Translations under genes and position numbers: made by a program
Origin: Linderina pennispora
Lineage: Eukaryota; Kickxellomycota; Kickxellomycetes; Kickxellales; Kickxellaceae
Direction: 5' to 3'
Assembly: GCF_002104995.1 (NCBI RefSeq)
Contig: NW_024468257.1
Span: forward strand, 558,001-622,000
Length of the DNA stretch: 64,000 nt
Notes under the pieces: generated by a model
What the model saw: the letters and a program-made list of their open reading frames with translations, nothing else
Told to the model about the DNA's origin: nothing
Database searches by the model: none
In this document: positions 52,310 to 63,516 of the stretch, piece after piece
Layout of the letters: every line of letters starts with the position of its first letter
Numbering within the stretch: the stretch's first letter is position 1

Positions 52310-54326
52310 TCACTTGGGGTGCTGCTGCGTATGGCGCTGCTGCTGCATCTGGCGCTGCATCTGAATCTGCTGCTGCACTGCCAGCTGTCTGGCCCAGTGG
52401 TAGTGGTACGAGCTGACCGCCTGCTGGTACGTCTGCCCGAACCGCGTCTGGTGGATCGGGAACTCGTGCTGGTACTGGCCTGGCAGCAGCGCCAGCGGGT
52501 AGTTGCCCGGCAGCCGGCTCCTGCCTGGCTCGTCCTCGGGCGGCTCGTCTTCGACAAACGCAACCAGCGGCTCCACCACCGTCGTCCGCACCCCGCCATG
52601 TGTCTTGTCCACGCGCTCGGCCCACGCCGCAGCCGGCTGCAGGCTCTCGGGGATCTGGCGGATGCCCGTGTGCGGGTCTATCCACGTCGACCCGTTGTCT
52701 TCGCGCCACATGCGCAGCGACGCGTTGAAATCGCGCGCCACCCCCGCCAGCGCCAGCGACTCCTCCTGCTCCGACCCGTCCACCCCGCGCCGCCGCTTGC
52801 CACCCAGCCGCGGCCACGACGGCGCCAAGCTCTGCAGCAGCGGCGTCCCGTCCACAAAGCTCACGTCGTCTGAGAATATCGCCCGGTGCGCTGCTATCGG
52901 GCCCTCAAACGCTGCCTCGGCTGTCTCCGCCCCGCGCGTCCGCCGGAACACGGGCTTGGCCAGCGCTAGATCGCCCGCCGATCCCTCGCCCGTCGCTGTC
53001 CCCTGCATGGCCTCCACCGGCTGCTGCAGCGCACTAGCAATTGTCAGCCCGCCAGGCACCATCCCCGGGCCAGTGCGTCCCCGGAATCCCCCCAATAGCG
53101 TGGGCGTGGCGGCTCGACTGGCTGACCCGTTGCCGGAGCCGTCAGCCAGCGATGTGATAGCAGTGCTGCCGCGGTGCTGCAGCGGTGTGCCCCGCCGCGG
53201 CTTCCGGGTCGGCCCCGGCAGCATGCCCGCAGCGTGGGCAGCCATCATGTCGCGGTACACATCCATACTGGCTACCATCGTGCCCTCAGGGAACCGCGCT
53301 TCCTCGCGGCTGCGGGCCTCCCAGTAGTCGTCGATGATGTACTGCCCGTCCTTGACCATCTTGGCGCCAAATTCAAGGAATGCGTCACGTGCGGTGATCA
53401 TGGCAATGGGCCGGAACCGCGTAACCTTCGGGATCATGTGCCGTTCAGCCAGCAGATCGCGCTCCTCCTGCGTCGTCTCGATGCGTGTCAGCCGCGGGTG
53501 CTGCTTGAACAGCATGTACGAGTCGCGCGCGCCCTGTGAACCGGCAGCAGTCCATCGACAGCACATACCGCATCTGCGTGTTCGCGCGGAATGGCGACTG
53601 GAACACTGGGCAGATGTACTCGCGCCCACCCAGCAGCTGCCCGTCCTCGCCAATCTTCGCTTCGCCCTGCCGCATCCGTCGGCTCATTCTCCTGGGCCAC
53701 CGCCAGTTCTGGCGCCGGGGACCCCGACATCCGCGCCCGCTTCCCCCGTCGCATCCGGTGTCGCCGATCCCTCGCCGCTCTCCAGCGCCGCTGCCGCCGC
53801 CCGCCGCCGCTGCTCGAGGATATGCTTCGGCGGCCGCCCGCGCTTGCCCGGCCGCCACTCACCCTTGGCCGGACTCCTGGACACCTCGGTCTTGACGTCT
53901 GCTATCCGCCGCTTTGCTGGCGCCGCCTTCTCCTTTTTTGCCGATCGCTCTCTGTCCTCCTCGCTCAGCTCTTGCCGCTCCACCTCGTCCTGGATTGCCT
54001 CGCTGGCGCGCGACAATAGCTCGGATACCGCGTCCTCGTTTGCCGACTCAGAGCTGTGCTCGGGTGGGGACGATGAGGCGTCGCGTTGCGCTACGCGTCG
54101 ACGACGTGTGCGGCTCTGTGGCTGTATGCTGGCGGGCGTTCGATATTGACGACAGCGGGGATGACGATACCGACCAGTCAATGCCCGGTGCTGTGCCGTT
54201 TTGCTGCTGGCTCGCCCCTTTGCTGCTCCCCGTGCGCTTCGAACGCGTCGCTTTTTGTGGTGTCTCTGCTTCCGCTGGCGTCTTGGCTGCCGCCGCTACT
54301 CTGGTGCTACGACGCATTGTAGGCAT
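52310..54326 (-). CDS. RSC7/Swp82-type chromatin remodelling subunit (frame breaks)
   Basis: The start MPTMRRSTRVAAAAKTPAEA leads a long basic/acidic disordered region with an AT-hook (KRGRPPKHIL). The CRC_subunit domain follows: KIGEDGQLLGGREYICPVF, MRYVLSMDCCRFTG, ARDSYMLFKQHPRLTRI, ERDLLAERHMIPKVTRFR, AIMITARDAFLEFGAKMVKD and QYIIDDYWEARSREE. The C-terminal tail is Gln-rich (QQQIQMQRQMQQQ). By family knowledge it is a subunit of the RSC or SWI/SNF nucleosome remodeller. Breaks near 54120, 53690 and 53540 look like single-base errors. About 670 residues. Confidence 0.8.
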
Positions 54327-54721
54327 CTACTCTAGCCGATTAGAAACGAGCACGCGTTTTTTATGTGTGCTTTTTTTTTTTGCCTGCCGGGCTGTTTATG
54401 CAGCCGTTTGCCGTATTGTGCTTGGAGCGGTGACGGGAATTCACGATTTGCCCAAAAGGGGTGTGTGTAGTATTAGGTATATGGTATTGGTTGAATGGGT
54501 GATACCGACAAGCCAATTAGCTTGCCGACTAGTACAAGGGGAGCTATGTATTTGTGTGTGGAGGACGAAAGACAGACTGGAACAGTCAGAAACGACGGGG
54601 CAACGAAAAATTATATACTTTTTTCTGTAAACGGGCGTTGAAGAAGAAAAATAAAGCTCACGCCTTCCTTTTCGCCAGCCTGCCACTAACCCCACACCTC
54701 AAAGAATGGCCCAAAAATTTA

Positions 54722-56281
54722 TCAAGCCGGCTCATCCGCCCCGGCCGTGCGAACCGAGTCAAATCCTCCTTTGCCCAGCACCACCAGCTGGACAACGTGC
54801 CGCGCTGCGACCGTCTGCGACTCCATTGTGCTGAACAGCGACTCCATGCCATTGACATAGTACACGCCGCCGCCCGCACGCTCGTCCATGACAATCGGGG
54901 GCATTCCAGGGCGGTCCGACCGGTACGCATGATCGCCATTTTCCTGCACATACCGTGCGTTGCGCGGAATCAGCTGCGGATACGAGTGCCACCTCTGCTC
55001 CCTCTGCCACTCGACGCGCTCAAACGCCGCGTCAAGGTCCACCGGCTCATGCGAGAATATCTTCACCAAGACCGTCCCTTGATGACACGCCAGCGCGTCG
55101 TCCAGGCATGCCAGGATCGAGAGGCAGTTGAATGGCGCCTGTGGTGTGGTATGTGGTGACCGTCAGCTGCGGAATGGCCCCTGGCGGGAAGAACCCGGGG
55201 CGCAAGACGCCTATGGCGAATGTCACATACATGGTTACGTACTTTACTGGCACATCCTTCTGCCCCAGCACGTCCAGCCCCGATACCGACAGCGGCGCTG
55301 CAATGATCACCGAGTCAAACGCCGCGGTTGTCTGGTTGCTGCCGAGCACCAGCGTGTATTTGCCGCCCTCTCTCTGCACTGCTGTGACCGTGGTGTTGAA
55401 ATTCAGCGTAGCCCGGGACTCCCGGACCATCCTGTCAAACACCTGCCAGTTCCCGCCCGCAACCGAGTAGACGTCCTCTGACGTGGGCGCCATGGAAACA
55501 TGTGCGCTCAATAGGTTGATTGTGTCAATGTCCTGCATGTAGTTGACCCGGGTTGCCAGCGTCACCACCTCGTCCAGGAATCTGCGGCGCACGCGCTCGC
55601 CTGCGCTCACATAGTACTCCAGCGCCGTTGTAGTAAAGCGACATTTTCATATACGGCCGCTGCGCCAAGTACTCGTCCCAAGATCGATACACCCTGGTCG
55701 CATTCCCAAACTCCTCATACGACGTCAAAAACTCCCTCAGCGCCATATCCTGTGCGCATCCTGACATGCTGCATATCCCCGAGGCCGCGGTACCGCCAGA
55801 GCATCTTCAAAGCGTCCTACCCAGAACCATCCATCGCGCTTCACCTGCCACACACCCTTTGCAACATCCCAGATCCCGTACTCGCCGAGCCCTGACAGCT
55901 TGCTCTGCAGCACATTTGCCTTGTTGTCGGCACCAAATGTGCATGGGTGGCTACAGAGCGTCAGGTTGAACTGCTTTGCCAAATCGTACATGTGCTTGTT
56001 GCTGCCAACGAACATCGATGCCCCGAGCTCAAAATGCAGCGTGCGGTTGTTGTATGTTACAGTTGAGGAGCGCACGCGCCCACCGGCCAGCCCGCTGCGC
56101 TCAAAGACGGCTTATGTCAATGTTGGAGCCGCGCTTTGCGCTCTCCTGCTGGAGAAAATACGCGGCTGCTGAGCCGGCTGGTCCGGCGCCAATGATGGCT
56201 ACGCGCCGCGGAGCGGGCTCCAGTGACCGCAGCCACGCCAAGCAGCGCCAGCGTCGACAGTGCAAGAATAATCGTTCGCAT
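54722..56281 (-). CDS. Prenylcysteine oxidase-like FAD enzyme (frame breaks)
   Basis: A signal peptide (MRTIILALSTLALLGVAAVTG) is followed by the dinucleotide-binding motif RRVAIIGAGPAGSAAAYFLQ, then VFERSGLAGGRVRSSTVTYN and LHFELGASMFVGSNKHMYDL. The C-terminal prenylcysteine lyase domain contains LLSAHVSMAPTSEDVYSVAG, GGNWQVFDRMV, VIIAAPLSVSGLD and VYYVNGMESLFSTMESQTVA. By family knowledge it cleaves farnesyl- or geranylgeranyl-cysteine released from degraded prenylated proteins, in the lysosome/vacuole. Frame breaks occur near 56215, 56115, 55790, 55630 and 55110. About 515 residues. Confidence 0.8.
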
Positions 56282-56491
56282 TTCGAATTGTTGGAAGTAT
56301 GCAGTCTGAGGAGTCCTAGAGAACACAAAGGCGACTCTGACGCAATCACAAGCCGCGGCCGCCAGGACTGGCAAAAAGGAGCGGACCTTTTATGCCACTG
56401 CCCTTGAAGGCTGGGCCAAGAAATAATTTGAATTTCACCTCTTCTTTTTGAAGTTTCACCCAATTTTCCCTCGTTTATTTCCAGCACTATA

Positions 56492-57174
56492 ATGTCTTCC
56501 GAGCTATTCGACAATTACGAGAACGAGTACGCCGGCCTGGTTGCCACCGTCAAGCAGCGCCTCGAGACATCCCTGCCCGAGCTGGTCGGCGACGAGCGCC
56601 GCACTGCTCTGCGCACCACCGAGCGCGAATTGGAAGAAGCCGCCGAGCTCGCCGGCCAGATGGAAATGGAGCTTCTGACGCTCCAGGGCCCGACACGCTC
56701 GCGCGCTGCTCCACGCGTGCGCCAGTACAAGTCCGATGTCGAGCGGCTGAAGCGCGAGCTCAATCAGGCGAGCCAGGGCCTGGGCAGCTACGAGAGCAAC
56801 CGCCGCGCGCTGCTGGGCTCGCCACGTGATCTGGCCATGGAGGAATCCTCTGCCGACTCGGACCAGCGCACGCGCCTGCTGTCCGGCAACGAGCGCCTGC
56901 TGCGTGGCAGCCAGCGCCTGCAGGATAGCCACCGGATCGCTATGGAGACGGAGGCGTGGGCGCCAGCATTTTGAATGACCTGAGGTCGCAGAGGGAACAG
57001 ATTGTCCATACGCGCGACACCCTGATGCAGGCCGATTCCCATGTCGACAGGTCGCAGAGGACCCTGCGCACCATGACGCGCAGGCTGATGACGAACAAGA
57101 TGATCACCACCGCTATCATCATTATTGCCATTGCCTTTGTCATACTCATCCTCTATATCAAGCTCACTCGCTGA
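56492..57174 (+). CDS. VTI1: Vti1 Qb-SNARE
   Basis: The start MSSELFDNYENEYAGLVATV and helices to about residue 100 form the Vti1 N-terminal Habc-type domain. The SNARE helix follows (RIAMETE, then ASILNDLRSQREQIVHTRDT with a central Gln layer). A single C-terminal transmembrane anchor (TTAIIIIAIAFVILILYI) ends in KLTR. It works in Golgi-to-endosome/vacuole fusion. One frame break near 56957, at an extra base in GGAGGCGTGGGCG. About 227 residues, the usual size. Confidence 0.9.
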
Positions 57175-58103
57175 GCTTGCCATTTTTATGTATTTTCTCC
57201 TTCCCCTTTCATCGCTTTCTCGTACTGCCCTTCGTGATCCAGTTTATGATGTTTTCAATAATGCTATTACATACAATATGCCTAGCAATGTTCTCTCAAG
57301 CCACCTCTGCCTCTAGATGCAATTCGCTCCTCTCATGTGGCTATATAGAAAGCAACCTCCTGATCTTGCCGTAATGCCTTCATCTATTCGCCTAATATTC
57401 CCCGAAACGGATATTGACTTGCACACTGCGTACTCCTTTTCTGGTGCTGTGCAATATGGATCAGCCGTGTTAGTTTCGGAATATTTGCACACATCGTGGC
57501 CAGAAGAGGAGTCTCCCAAAGTGGCTGCCCGCACACCAGCACTCCCTTGCCTCGAAGTTGCATGTAAACGCTACATATGCCACCCGCACTGCCTACATGC
57601 AACAGCAAGTACCAGATATAGTGTGTGTGGCGGGGGCAGGGCGATCGACAGCGTGCCAGACGATTTGCAGCACATGTAAGTTTATCTCTCCTAGCACAGC
57701 CTCATTAAATGGCCAACCAGCCTATGCCGGTGTTTCTCTGCCGACCATCGTCCAATTTTAATCCTGGCTTCTTGTTCCTGGTAGCCGCTGGAATAGGAGA
57801 TCTCCACCAGGCATCCATTGGTCGCTGGGCTGAAAAATAGACGGCACTCTCAGGCGTGTGTATGCATAGTTGCATTGCGCATGACCTTCTTTTTCTCCTA
57901 CCTTGCTACAGTTCTCCATTATGTTAAGCTCTACGGCTCTTTTCTTTTTTTCCTATTTTTTTATTGCTTTCTATCTTTTAACATTGTGTATTATTGTAAT
58001 TATTTTTTGTTATATATAGCAGACGAAGGGAAAGCCACGACGAGAAGCTCAGAAAGAAGCAGCACACGCATCTGGGATCTCACATACACACACACACAAA
58101 GCT
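57175..58103. other. Intergenic between VTI1 and the receptor-like gene
   Basis: AT-richer DNA with a T-rich tract (57885-58020) just before the receptor-like gene. No gene recognised; the open frames present have no motif. Confidence 0.5.
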
Positions 58104-59172
58104 ATGGACACGTCATACTCGTCATCGGCAAAGTGGCTAATAGACTACTATTGCGTGATATTCGATGTCATTTCGCCAGCGTGTGGGCTTGCGGTAGCGG
58201 TATCCGCGGCAGTGCTCATTTCCATGTACAAGGACATTGCCGACACAGTGACCGTGCGGGTATCCGGGATGATAGGGCTCTGCGACGCCATATACCAAAT
58301 CAGCCAGCTCATTATCCGCGAGCTCTGCACAAAGGAGGGCATGAACCAGCCGAGTGCAACAGCGCGGGTATTCGCTTTCGCGTCGTACTTTTTCCCGCTC
58401 CTGGTGTCGTTCATGACAAGTCGTGTCGCGCTGGACCTGGAGATGAACTTTCTCGGGTGGTGGTCAAGCAACCGGCTTCTGCGATGGGTTACGCGCCACT
58501 ACGCAAAGGTCTCAGTGGGGACAGCGTTTTTGTTCAGCTCGCCGTTGTTCTTCGCCACAGGCCAGCTTCAACCCGGCCCTTCTATACGTGCAGTGGACGT
58601 TCGGCAGCCTAACTTCAGACATCTGCTACATGGTGTTCGGGTTCTATCTCTGGGTGCTACTGCAGTTGCTCAATTTCGTTATCGTTGTGGCCATAGTCAC
58701 GCTGAGACTGCAGGCTAACCTGCCCGTCGACGCACAACCACGAGCATTCGCTGTCAACCGACGTGATGCGCACGCTGGAGCAGCGCATGCGCAGGAAGGC
58801 CCGCATTTTGATACCTCTACCCGCTCAGCCCAATGATTTTCTTCACGCCCTCGCTGATCTTCTACTGGTTCCAGTCGCTGCATCTGGAGCCGTCGCGAGC
58901 GGCACAGGCTGTATGGATGATGGGCCAGGTCATCGGCCCCCTGCAGTCCATGTTCGACATGGCTGTGTTCGCAGCACTGCCGCCGGTGCAAAGAGTCATG
59001 CGCTGGTACTGGGCCCTGCACAAGGACACGGTCACTGCAGCACTGTACGTGGCCATGTCTGGGTCACCGCGGGTCGATATTTGTCGGCCCTCCGCCCAAC
59101 CTGGCATTGTCAAATGAGGAGGCCTGGGTGCAGGAGGTCGCCGACCCGCGGATATCAAACTCCACATTCTGA
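58104..59172 (+). CDS. Putative seven-transmembrane receptor (cAMP-receptor/GPCR-like), frame breaks
   Basis: Hydrophobic segments in order: VIFDVISPACGLAVAVSAAV; VRVSGMIGLCDAIYQISQLI; VFAFASYFFPLLVSFMTSRV; VSVGTAFLFSSPLFFA; SDICYMVFGFYLWVLLQLLN continuing to VIVVAIVTLRL; then, after a basic loop (LEQRMRRKARILI), MIFFTPSLIFYWFQSL and VIGPLQSMFDMAVFAALP. Seven helices with a long third inner loop suit a GPCR of the class seen with Dictyostelium cAMP receptors and fungal nutrient sensors; no ligand can be inferred. Frame breaks near 58560, 58730, 58835 and 59085. The corrected C-terminus reads NLALSNEEAWVQEVADPRIS. About 350 residues. Confidence 0.5.
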
Positions 59173-59264
59173 ACCATGTAAGCTGTCACCTGTTAATATC
59201 AAAGAGTGCCTTCCATATATTTTGCATGAGTGGGTGTTTTTTCTTCTAAACTGCCTAGACATCT

Positions 59265-60041
59265 CTAAACAGACGACAGCATGTCCTTGACTGACTGCCA
59301 GTACGCTGGAGCCACAGTGCCCTCAACCTCCTCTCGCGTTGCCCACTTGAAGTCGGCCGCTAGCGACTTGCTCGGAGCAGCCTGGCCTGCCAGTATATGG
59401 CCCTTGACAAAGAATGTCGCACCATCCTTCGACTCCTCATGGCCCACCGGCCCACGGCCCACCATCCACACGCTCATCTTCTCGCCGCACATCTCCTTCA
59501 GGCTCCGCCGGGCCGCCTCGTGCAGCAGCTCCTCGCCCTGAACCGCACCAGCCGGCAGCACCCACTCGCCCTGTGTGTTCTTCACCAGCAAATACAATGT
59601 CCGATCGAGCTTGCGCTCCAGCGACCTCACGTCGCTCTTGGCGTCAGCCTCGGTCTCGCGCGAGTGCACCTCAATGCGCTTCGACACTTCGGGACCCGTC
59701 TCCTCGTCGCCCACTACGGGCTTCTTGACGCTCTTCACCTTGGGCTTGTTCTCTGGATCATATAGCCATTCGCCAGCCCGCTCGTCCTCGATATCCATCC
59801 ACTTCTTCTCCGCAGAGCTGCCCTTCTTCAGGAAGAAGTCCCGCGGGAAGGCCTCTGCTGACTGGTACTCGAGCCACTGGAAGTATTTGTCCGAGGCAAG
59901 CTCGAACCCCTTTGCCTGCTGGATCACGATCGGATCGCGCTGCAGGAGGACACCAGCACGCACGGCTCCCTGGCCCGCGACGCTGGTGCTGAAAGCGCGA
60001 ACGCTCCGCGCGAGAGTTGTGGCTACCGTCCGTCTGAACAT
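59265..60041 (-). CDS. MRPL17: Mitochondrial large ribosomal subunit protein mL46
   Basis: The ATG at 60039-60041 gives a presequence (MFRRTVATTLARSVRAFSTS), then VRAGVLLQRDPIVI, RDFFLKKGSSAEKKW and the degenerate Nudix-like fold typical of mL46: LYLLVKNTQGEWVLPAGAVQ, HEAARRSLKEMCGEKMSVWM and ATFFVKGHILAGQA. 258 residues, unbroken, of normal size. An upstream in-frame ATG at 60114 is less likely because the presequence starts cleanly at 60041. It acts in mitochondrial translation. Confidence 0.85.
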   Translation of the reverse strand: MFRRTVATTLARSVRAFSTSVAGQGAVRAGVLLQRDPIVIQQAKGFELASDKYFQWLEYQSAEAFPRDFFLKKGSSAEKKWMDIEDERAGEWLYDPENKPKVKSVKKPVVGDEETGPEVSKRIEVHSRETEADAKSDVRSLERKLDRTLYLLVKNTQGEWVLPAGAVQGEELLHEAARRSLKEMCGEKMSVWMVGRGPVGHEESKDGATFFVKGHILAGQAAPSKSLAADFKWATREEVEGTVAPAYWQSVKDMLSSV

Positions 60042-60183
60042 TATACCAGGTGTAAATTCTGCAAGATAGAAAAGATAATTCGGGAAGAGACGATTTGCTA
60101 AAGCGAAATTGGCCAAGCGCCTGCAGGCCAGCGGTGAAAAAAAGGGCGTTTATCGTAAAGCGAGAGCTGATTCGTCGATCGGA

Positions 60184-61728
60184 TTAATGTGTGATCTGGG
60201 CCATGCAGAGATATGGCCGGAGCTCTTGTGAGATGTGAACGGCCAGCGAGCTGGGGCTGGGCAATGTCTTCAGCGGCAGCGCATTGACATCAAGCGCCAT
60301 GAGCGTGCCGCCGACCTCGAGCAAGCACATGTGCGCCCTGTTTTCTGCATCAAAAACTTGCTGCCGGAGCGTTCCTGCGCCAGCAATGCGGCCATCAGCC
60401 ATGAGCCAGCAAATGACTCGAGCAGGAGCATTACTGCTGACAGCAGCATCGATTATTGGCGAGCTCAGACTCCAGAATGCCTTGGGAATACGGAATGAGT
60501 CTGGCCCATTGCTCGGGACCTGCAGGCCTAGAGGGTAGGTTGGCGTGTGCCTGAAGCTGTGCAGCTGCGGTACCGACACACTCTTGGACATTCTGCCAAC
60601 CTGTCTGCTCTTCGCTGGCGCCGTGGTCTGGGAGTTTGTTCTCCTCAGTGCGGGGGCTTTGCTTTGAGGTTTGGCTGCTTGTTTGACGAGTATGACTTTC
60701 TTGTCCTTGGTAGCTACTTCGATGAGTGCAGAAATCTCGGCCTCAATATCCTCAGCAATGGCTTGGCTGGCTAGCAGGGGCGCGCGTGAGCTACTGTCGA
60801 GAACTCGCACAGGGAAGCTAAAGGACAGAATGCCAACAAACAGCTTCTTTGCAGATACAGCACCACTATCCATACCCATGCTACTTAGAGTTGTTCGAAT
60901 GTTTGGGAGCAGGCTTATGCCACATGGCGTTCTGTTGACAGATACAGAGAGCGACGGGAGACGCTTTGCCATGATCATCGCTCCTTCCCTTGCAAATACA
61001 CCGGCAACCGACGCGCCCTTCAGCTCACCATCAGTCCACTGGTGCTCGAATGAAATGAGACTATCGCGGGATCCGCTACCTAAGTACATCTCCGTGGCCT
61101 CCCTCAAATCCTGTGCAGCGCTGAGCATCAACCGAGCACCATTACCACTAGCCACGCCAGAAGATAAGCTTATTGCTGTGTAGTGGTTGGCCATGTAGCA
61201 GCGAACCAGCCAGTCGTAAATATCCCGCCCGATCCCTGACAATTGCGACTTTGCAAACTTGTAGCGGACTGGGACAACGCTAAGCGGCTGCAAAACAGTG
61301 ACTGTCGTACCAACATTGCCCGCAACTGCACGCTGGTCCGAATGGACCCCGCGAGCATCAAACGATAGCATTGTTGCCACGTCGTCGTTAGCAGTCCTGG
61401 TGCGGATCTTGATCTGCCTCGACACGGCGCATATAGAAGCCAATGAGTTACCGCGGGCACGCGATATTGGCGATTTGGAAGTACAGCCATGTCTAGCTAG
61501 CAAAGCAAAGCTCTCCTGGATAATTCCATGGCCATTGTCGACCACTGTGATGCTGCTGAGCCCACCACCAGTCAGTGAAACAGAGATCCTCGTTGCAGAT
61601 GCATCCAGCGCATTGGAAACCAGCTCCTGGACAGTGCTCAGTAGAGAAGGGATCTCGGCAGCTGACTGTATCTTCCGTGCCGTATCCCCCTCGAGGGCAA
61701 CAATTTTCGGAATACTTTTAGCAAGCAT
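60184..61728 (-). CDS. Short MutL homologue (PMS/MLH-type GHKL ATPase), 514 aa
   Basis: The start at 61728 (MLAKSIPKIVALEGDTARKI) fits the MutL family better than an upstream ATG at 61803. The ATPase core has TVQELVSNALDA (the Asn/Asp motif), SITVVDNGHGI and RHGCTSKSPIS, but the usual GFRGEAL is RGNSLAS. FVGILSFSFPVRV and basic/Ser linkers follow. The C-terminal dimerisation-like region (QQVFDAENRAHMCLLEVGGT, then LMALDVNA) has DVNA where endonuclease-competent MutL proteins have DQHA. It is unbroken. Family role: mismatch repair or meiotic recombination. The small size and altered motifs suggest a divergent, possibly non-nucleolytic paralogue. Confidence 0.75.
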   Translation of the reverse strand: MLAKSIPKIVALEGDTARKIQSAAEIPSLLSTVQELVSNALDASATRISVSLTGGGLSSITVVDNGHGIIQESFALLARHGCTSKSPISRARGNSLASICAVSRQIKIRTRTANDDVATMLSFDARGVHSDQRAVAGNVGTTVTVLQPLSVVPVRYKFAKSQLSGIGRDIYDWLVRCYMANHYTAISLSSGVASGNGARLMLSAAQDLREATEMYLGSGSRDSLISFEHQWTDGELKGASVAGVFAREGAMIMAKRLPSLSVSVNRTPCGISLLPNIRTTLSSMGMDSGAVSAKKLFVGILSFSFPVRVLDSSSRAPLLASQAIAEDIEAEISALIEVATKDKKVILVKQAAKPQSKAPALRRTNSQTTAPAKSRQVGRMSKSVSVPQLHSFRHTPTYPLGLQVPSNGPDSFRIPKAFWSLSSPIIDAAVSSNAPARVICWLMADGRIAGAGTLRQQVFDAENRAHMCLLEVGGTLMALDVNALPLKTLPSPSSLAVHISQELRPYLCMAQITH

Positions 61729-61824
61729 GAGAAGTAGATGAGGAAAACTCTGGTGGCTGCATGTCGCTGGCGAGTGAATATATAGGTCATCTATTGCTAG
61801 CATTAGTGATACGCTACCAAAACA

Positions 61825-63516
61825 CTAGCCAAACAGCCGCATGCCGTCGCCGCCTACGCTGATCTCTCCCGAATTGACCATCGTCTCGGTAACTGACCGT
61901 CCTGGCCTGTGCCCCTCGCTGTCGCTGTCCTCCTCCAGCATGTTCTTGGGCACCCGCTGACCGAGCAGCGACGAGAACAGCTCATTGACCATGTCTTCAT
62001 GCCACGATCCGATGGGGATCGGAGGCATAAAGTTCTGCAGTTTCTCAATGACGTGGTACCGCACCTTGCGGCCCTTGGATGCCTTTGTGTCGACATTGCG
62101 CTTCTTGCTCTTCGACTGCTGTTTGACTGCCGCCCACTGCACGCCCAACGACGCTGTTGGATCATTGCTATCAACCATGCGGCTCTCAATCAGCTCCCGG
62201 AGCAACTGCTGGTAAAAGTCCGTGTCATCAAAGATCTCCGGGTTGCGGTCCTTCAGATGCGCATCGGCAACAGCAGCAGGCTTTTCAGAGGTGTCTGACT
62301 GGCCAATGATCTTGTACTCTGTACGCTTGAGCTGCGTACGCTCAACTAGCCGCTCCTCGGAGGCCAGTGCTTGGCTGATCTGGTGCATGATGCCCTGGTT
62401 GACCGCCTTGAACTTTTTGCTGCTGGTAACGCCTGCCGAGACCTGCACCTTGTTGCCCCACTTTTCCAGCGACTCGTCCCGGAACGGTTGGAACCCCGAG
62501 CGCACCTCCTCCAGCTCCTTCCACATCGCCTCGACGTCACCGTCCTCGCCCTCGTCATCATCTTCGGACTTGCGTTTCTGGCCAGCCATCGTCTTCTTGG
62601 CTGCAGGGTGTTGCTCGGCAAGGGCCCGACGCAGTTCGACCAGTGAGCTGATCAGTAGTAGCATTGACTGGCGTGCCTTTTCCAGCTCATTCATTTCATC
62701 CTCACCATCGTCGTTACTGAACCGGGACTCAACAAGGGGCTCGAACTGGTCAAAGGAGGGAAGCTCATCAGCCGCAGTCACAATCTTCTGCAAGCGGATA
62801 CGGGCATCAAGGGCGCCTTCCCACAGACGGGTTTGGTTCAGAACATGATGGCCCTTCTCGACGTCGCTCTTGGCTGTTTGCGTGATCGACTGCAGCAGCG
62901 CCCTCTCACCCTCCTCCAGCTTGCGAATGTCTTCCCTGACACGATCCTGCTCCTGCGCGGCCTCAGCACCAGCATCATCATTGAACCCCATGCCGTCGTC
63001 ACTCTCGTCTGCATCGCTCTCATCACTACCCACTTCACTGTCCTCCTCCCTGGTTTGCGAGACCCTCGAGGCGATATCTTCTTCGGAGTCTTCACTGATA
63101 CTCTCGCTACCCTCATCAGACTCAGCTTCCTCCTCGCTCGCATCTTCGTCGCTGCCGTATAGTGCCTTGCGGCTGGTCCTGGACCCAGTGTACTTGGGGC
63201 CAAGGTTTCCAATCCCCTGCTGCTGCCGAAGAGAACTCTTCCCCATCTCTATGTAGTGCTCGCGACGCAGCTCCTCATCTTCCGACTCTGACTCGGAGTC
63301 TGATCCCCGGTCGTTCGCAGCATCGTTCAGGTCCGCGTTCTCGATATCAAAGTCCTTGGGCTTAGGATCCGAGATATCTGCGATCTGCTCCAACAGCGAC
63401 TTTTTGGACCGTTTGATAGCTACAAAGTTCAAAAAGACTGTGTTAATCTGTCATGCGAATAAATGTGCATTATCCGTGCTGGTGCCGCCGCTCGTCTGTT
63501 TCTTACCTTTGGGCAT
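61825..63516 (-). CDS. BFR2: Bfr2/AATF/Che-1-type ribosome biogenesis protein
   Basis: A 10-bp first exon (63507-63516, MPK plus one base) joins 63419-61825 after an 87-bp intron (GTAAGA...TTTGTAG), giving MPKAIKRSKKSLLEQIADIS. An acidic N-terminal region (SDSESESEDEELR, EEEAESDEGSESISEDSEED) is followed by the AATF leucine-rich middle (KGHHVLNQTRLWEGALDARI, EERLVERTQLKR) and the TRAUB C-terminal domain: DDTDFYQQLLRELIES, KGRKVRYHVIEKLQNFMPPI and ELFSSLLGQR. 534 residues, unbroken. It acts in the nucleolar small-subunit processome. Confidence 0.9.

Noticed and set aside
52503-54149. Long plus-strand open frames opposite the RSC7-like gene
   Set aside because: GC-rich antisense shadows. The minus strand carries the CRC_subunit domain in conserved order.
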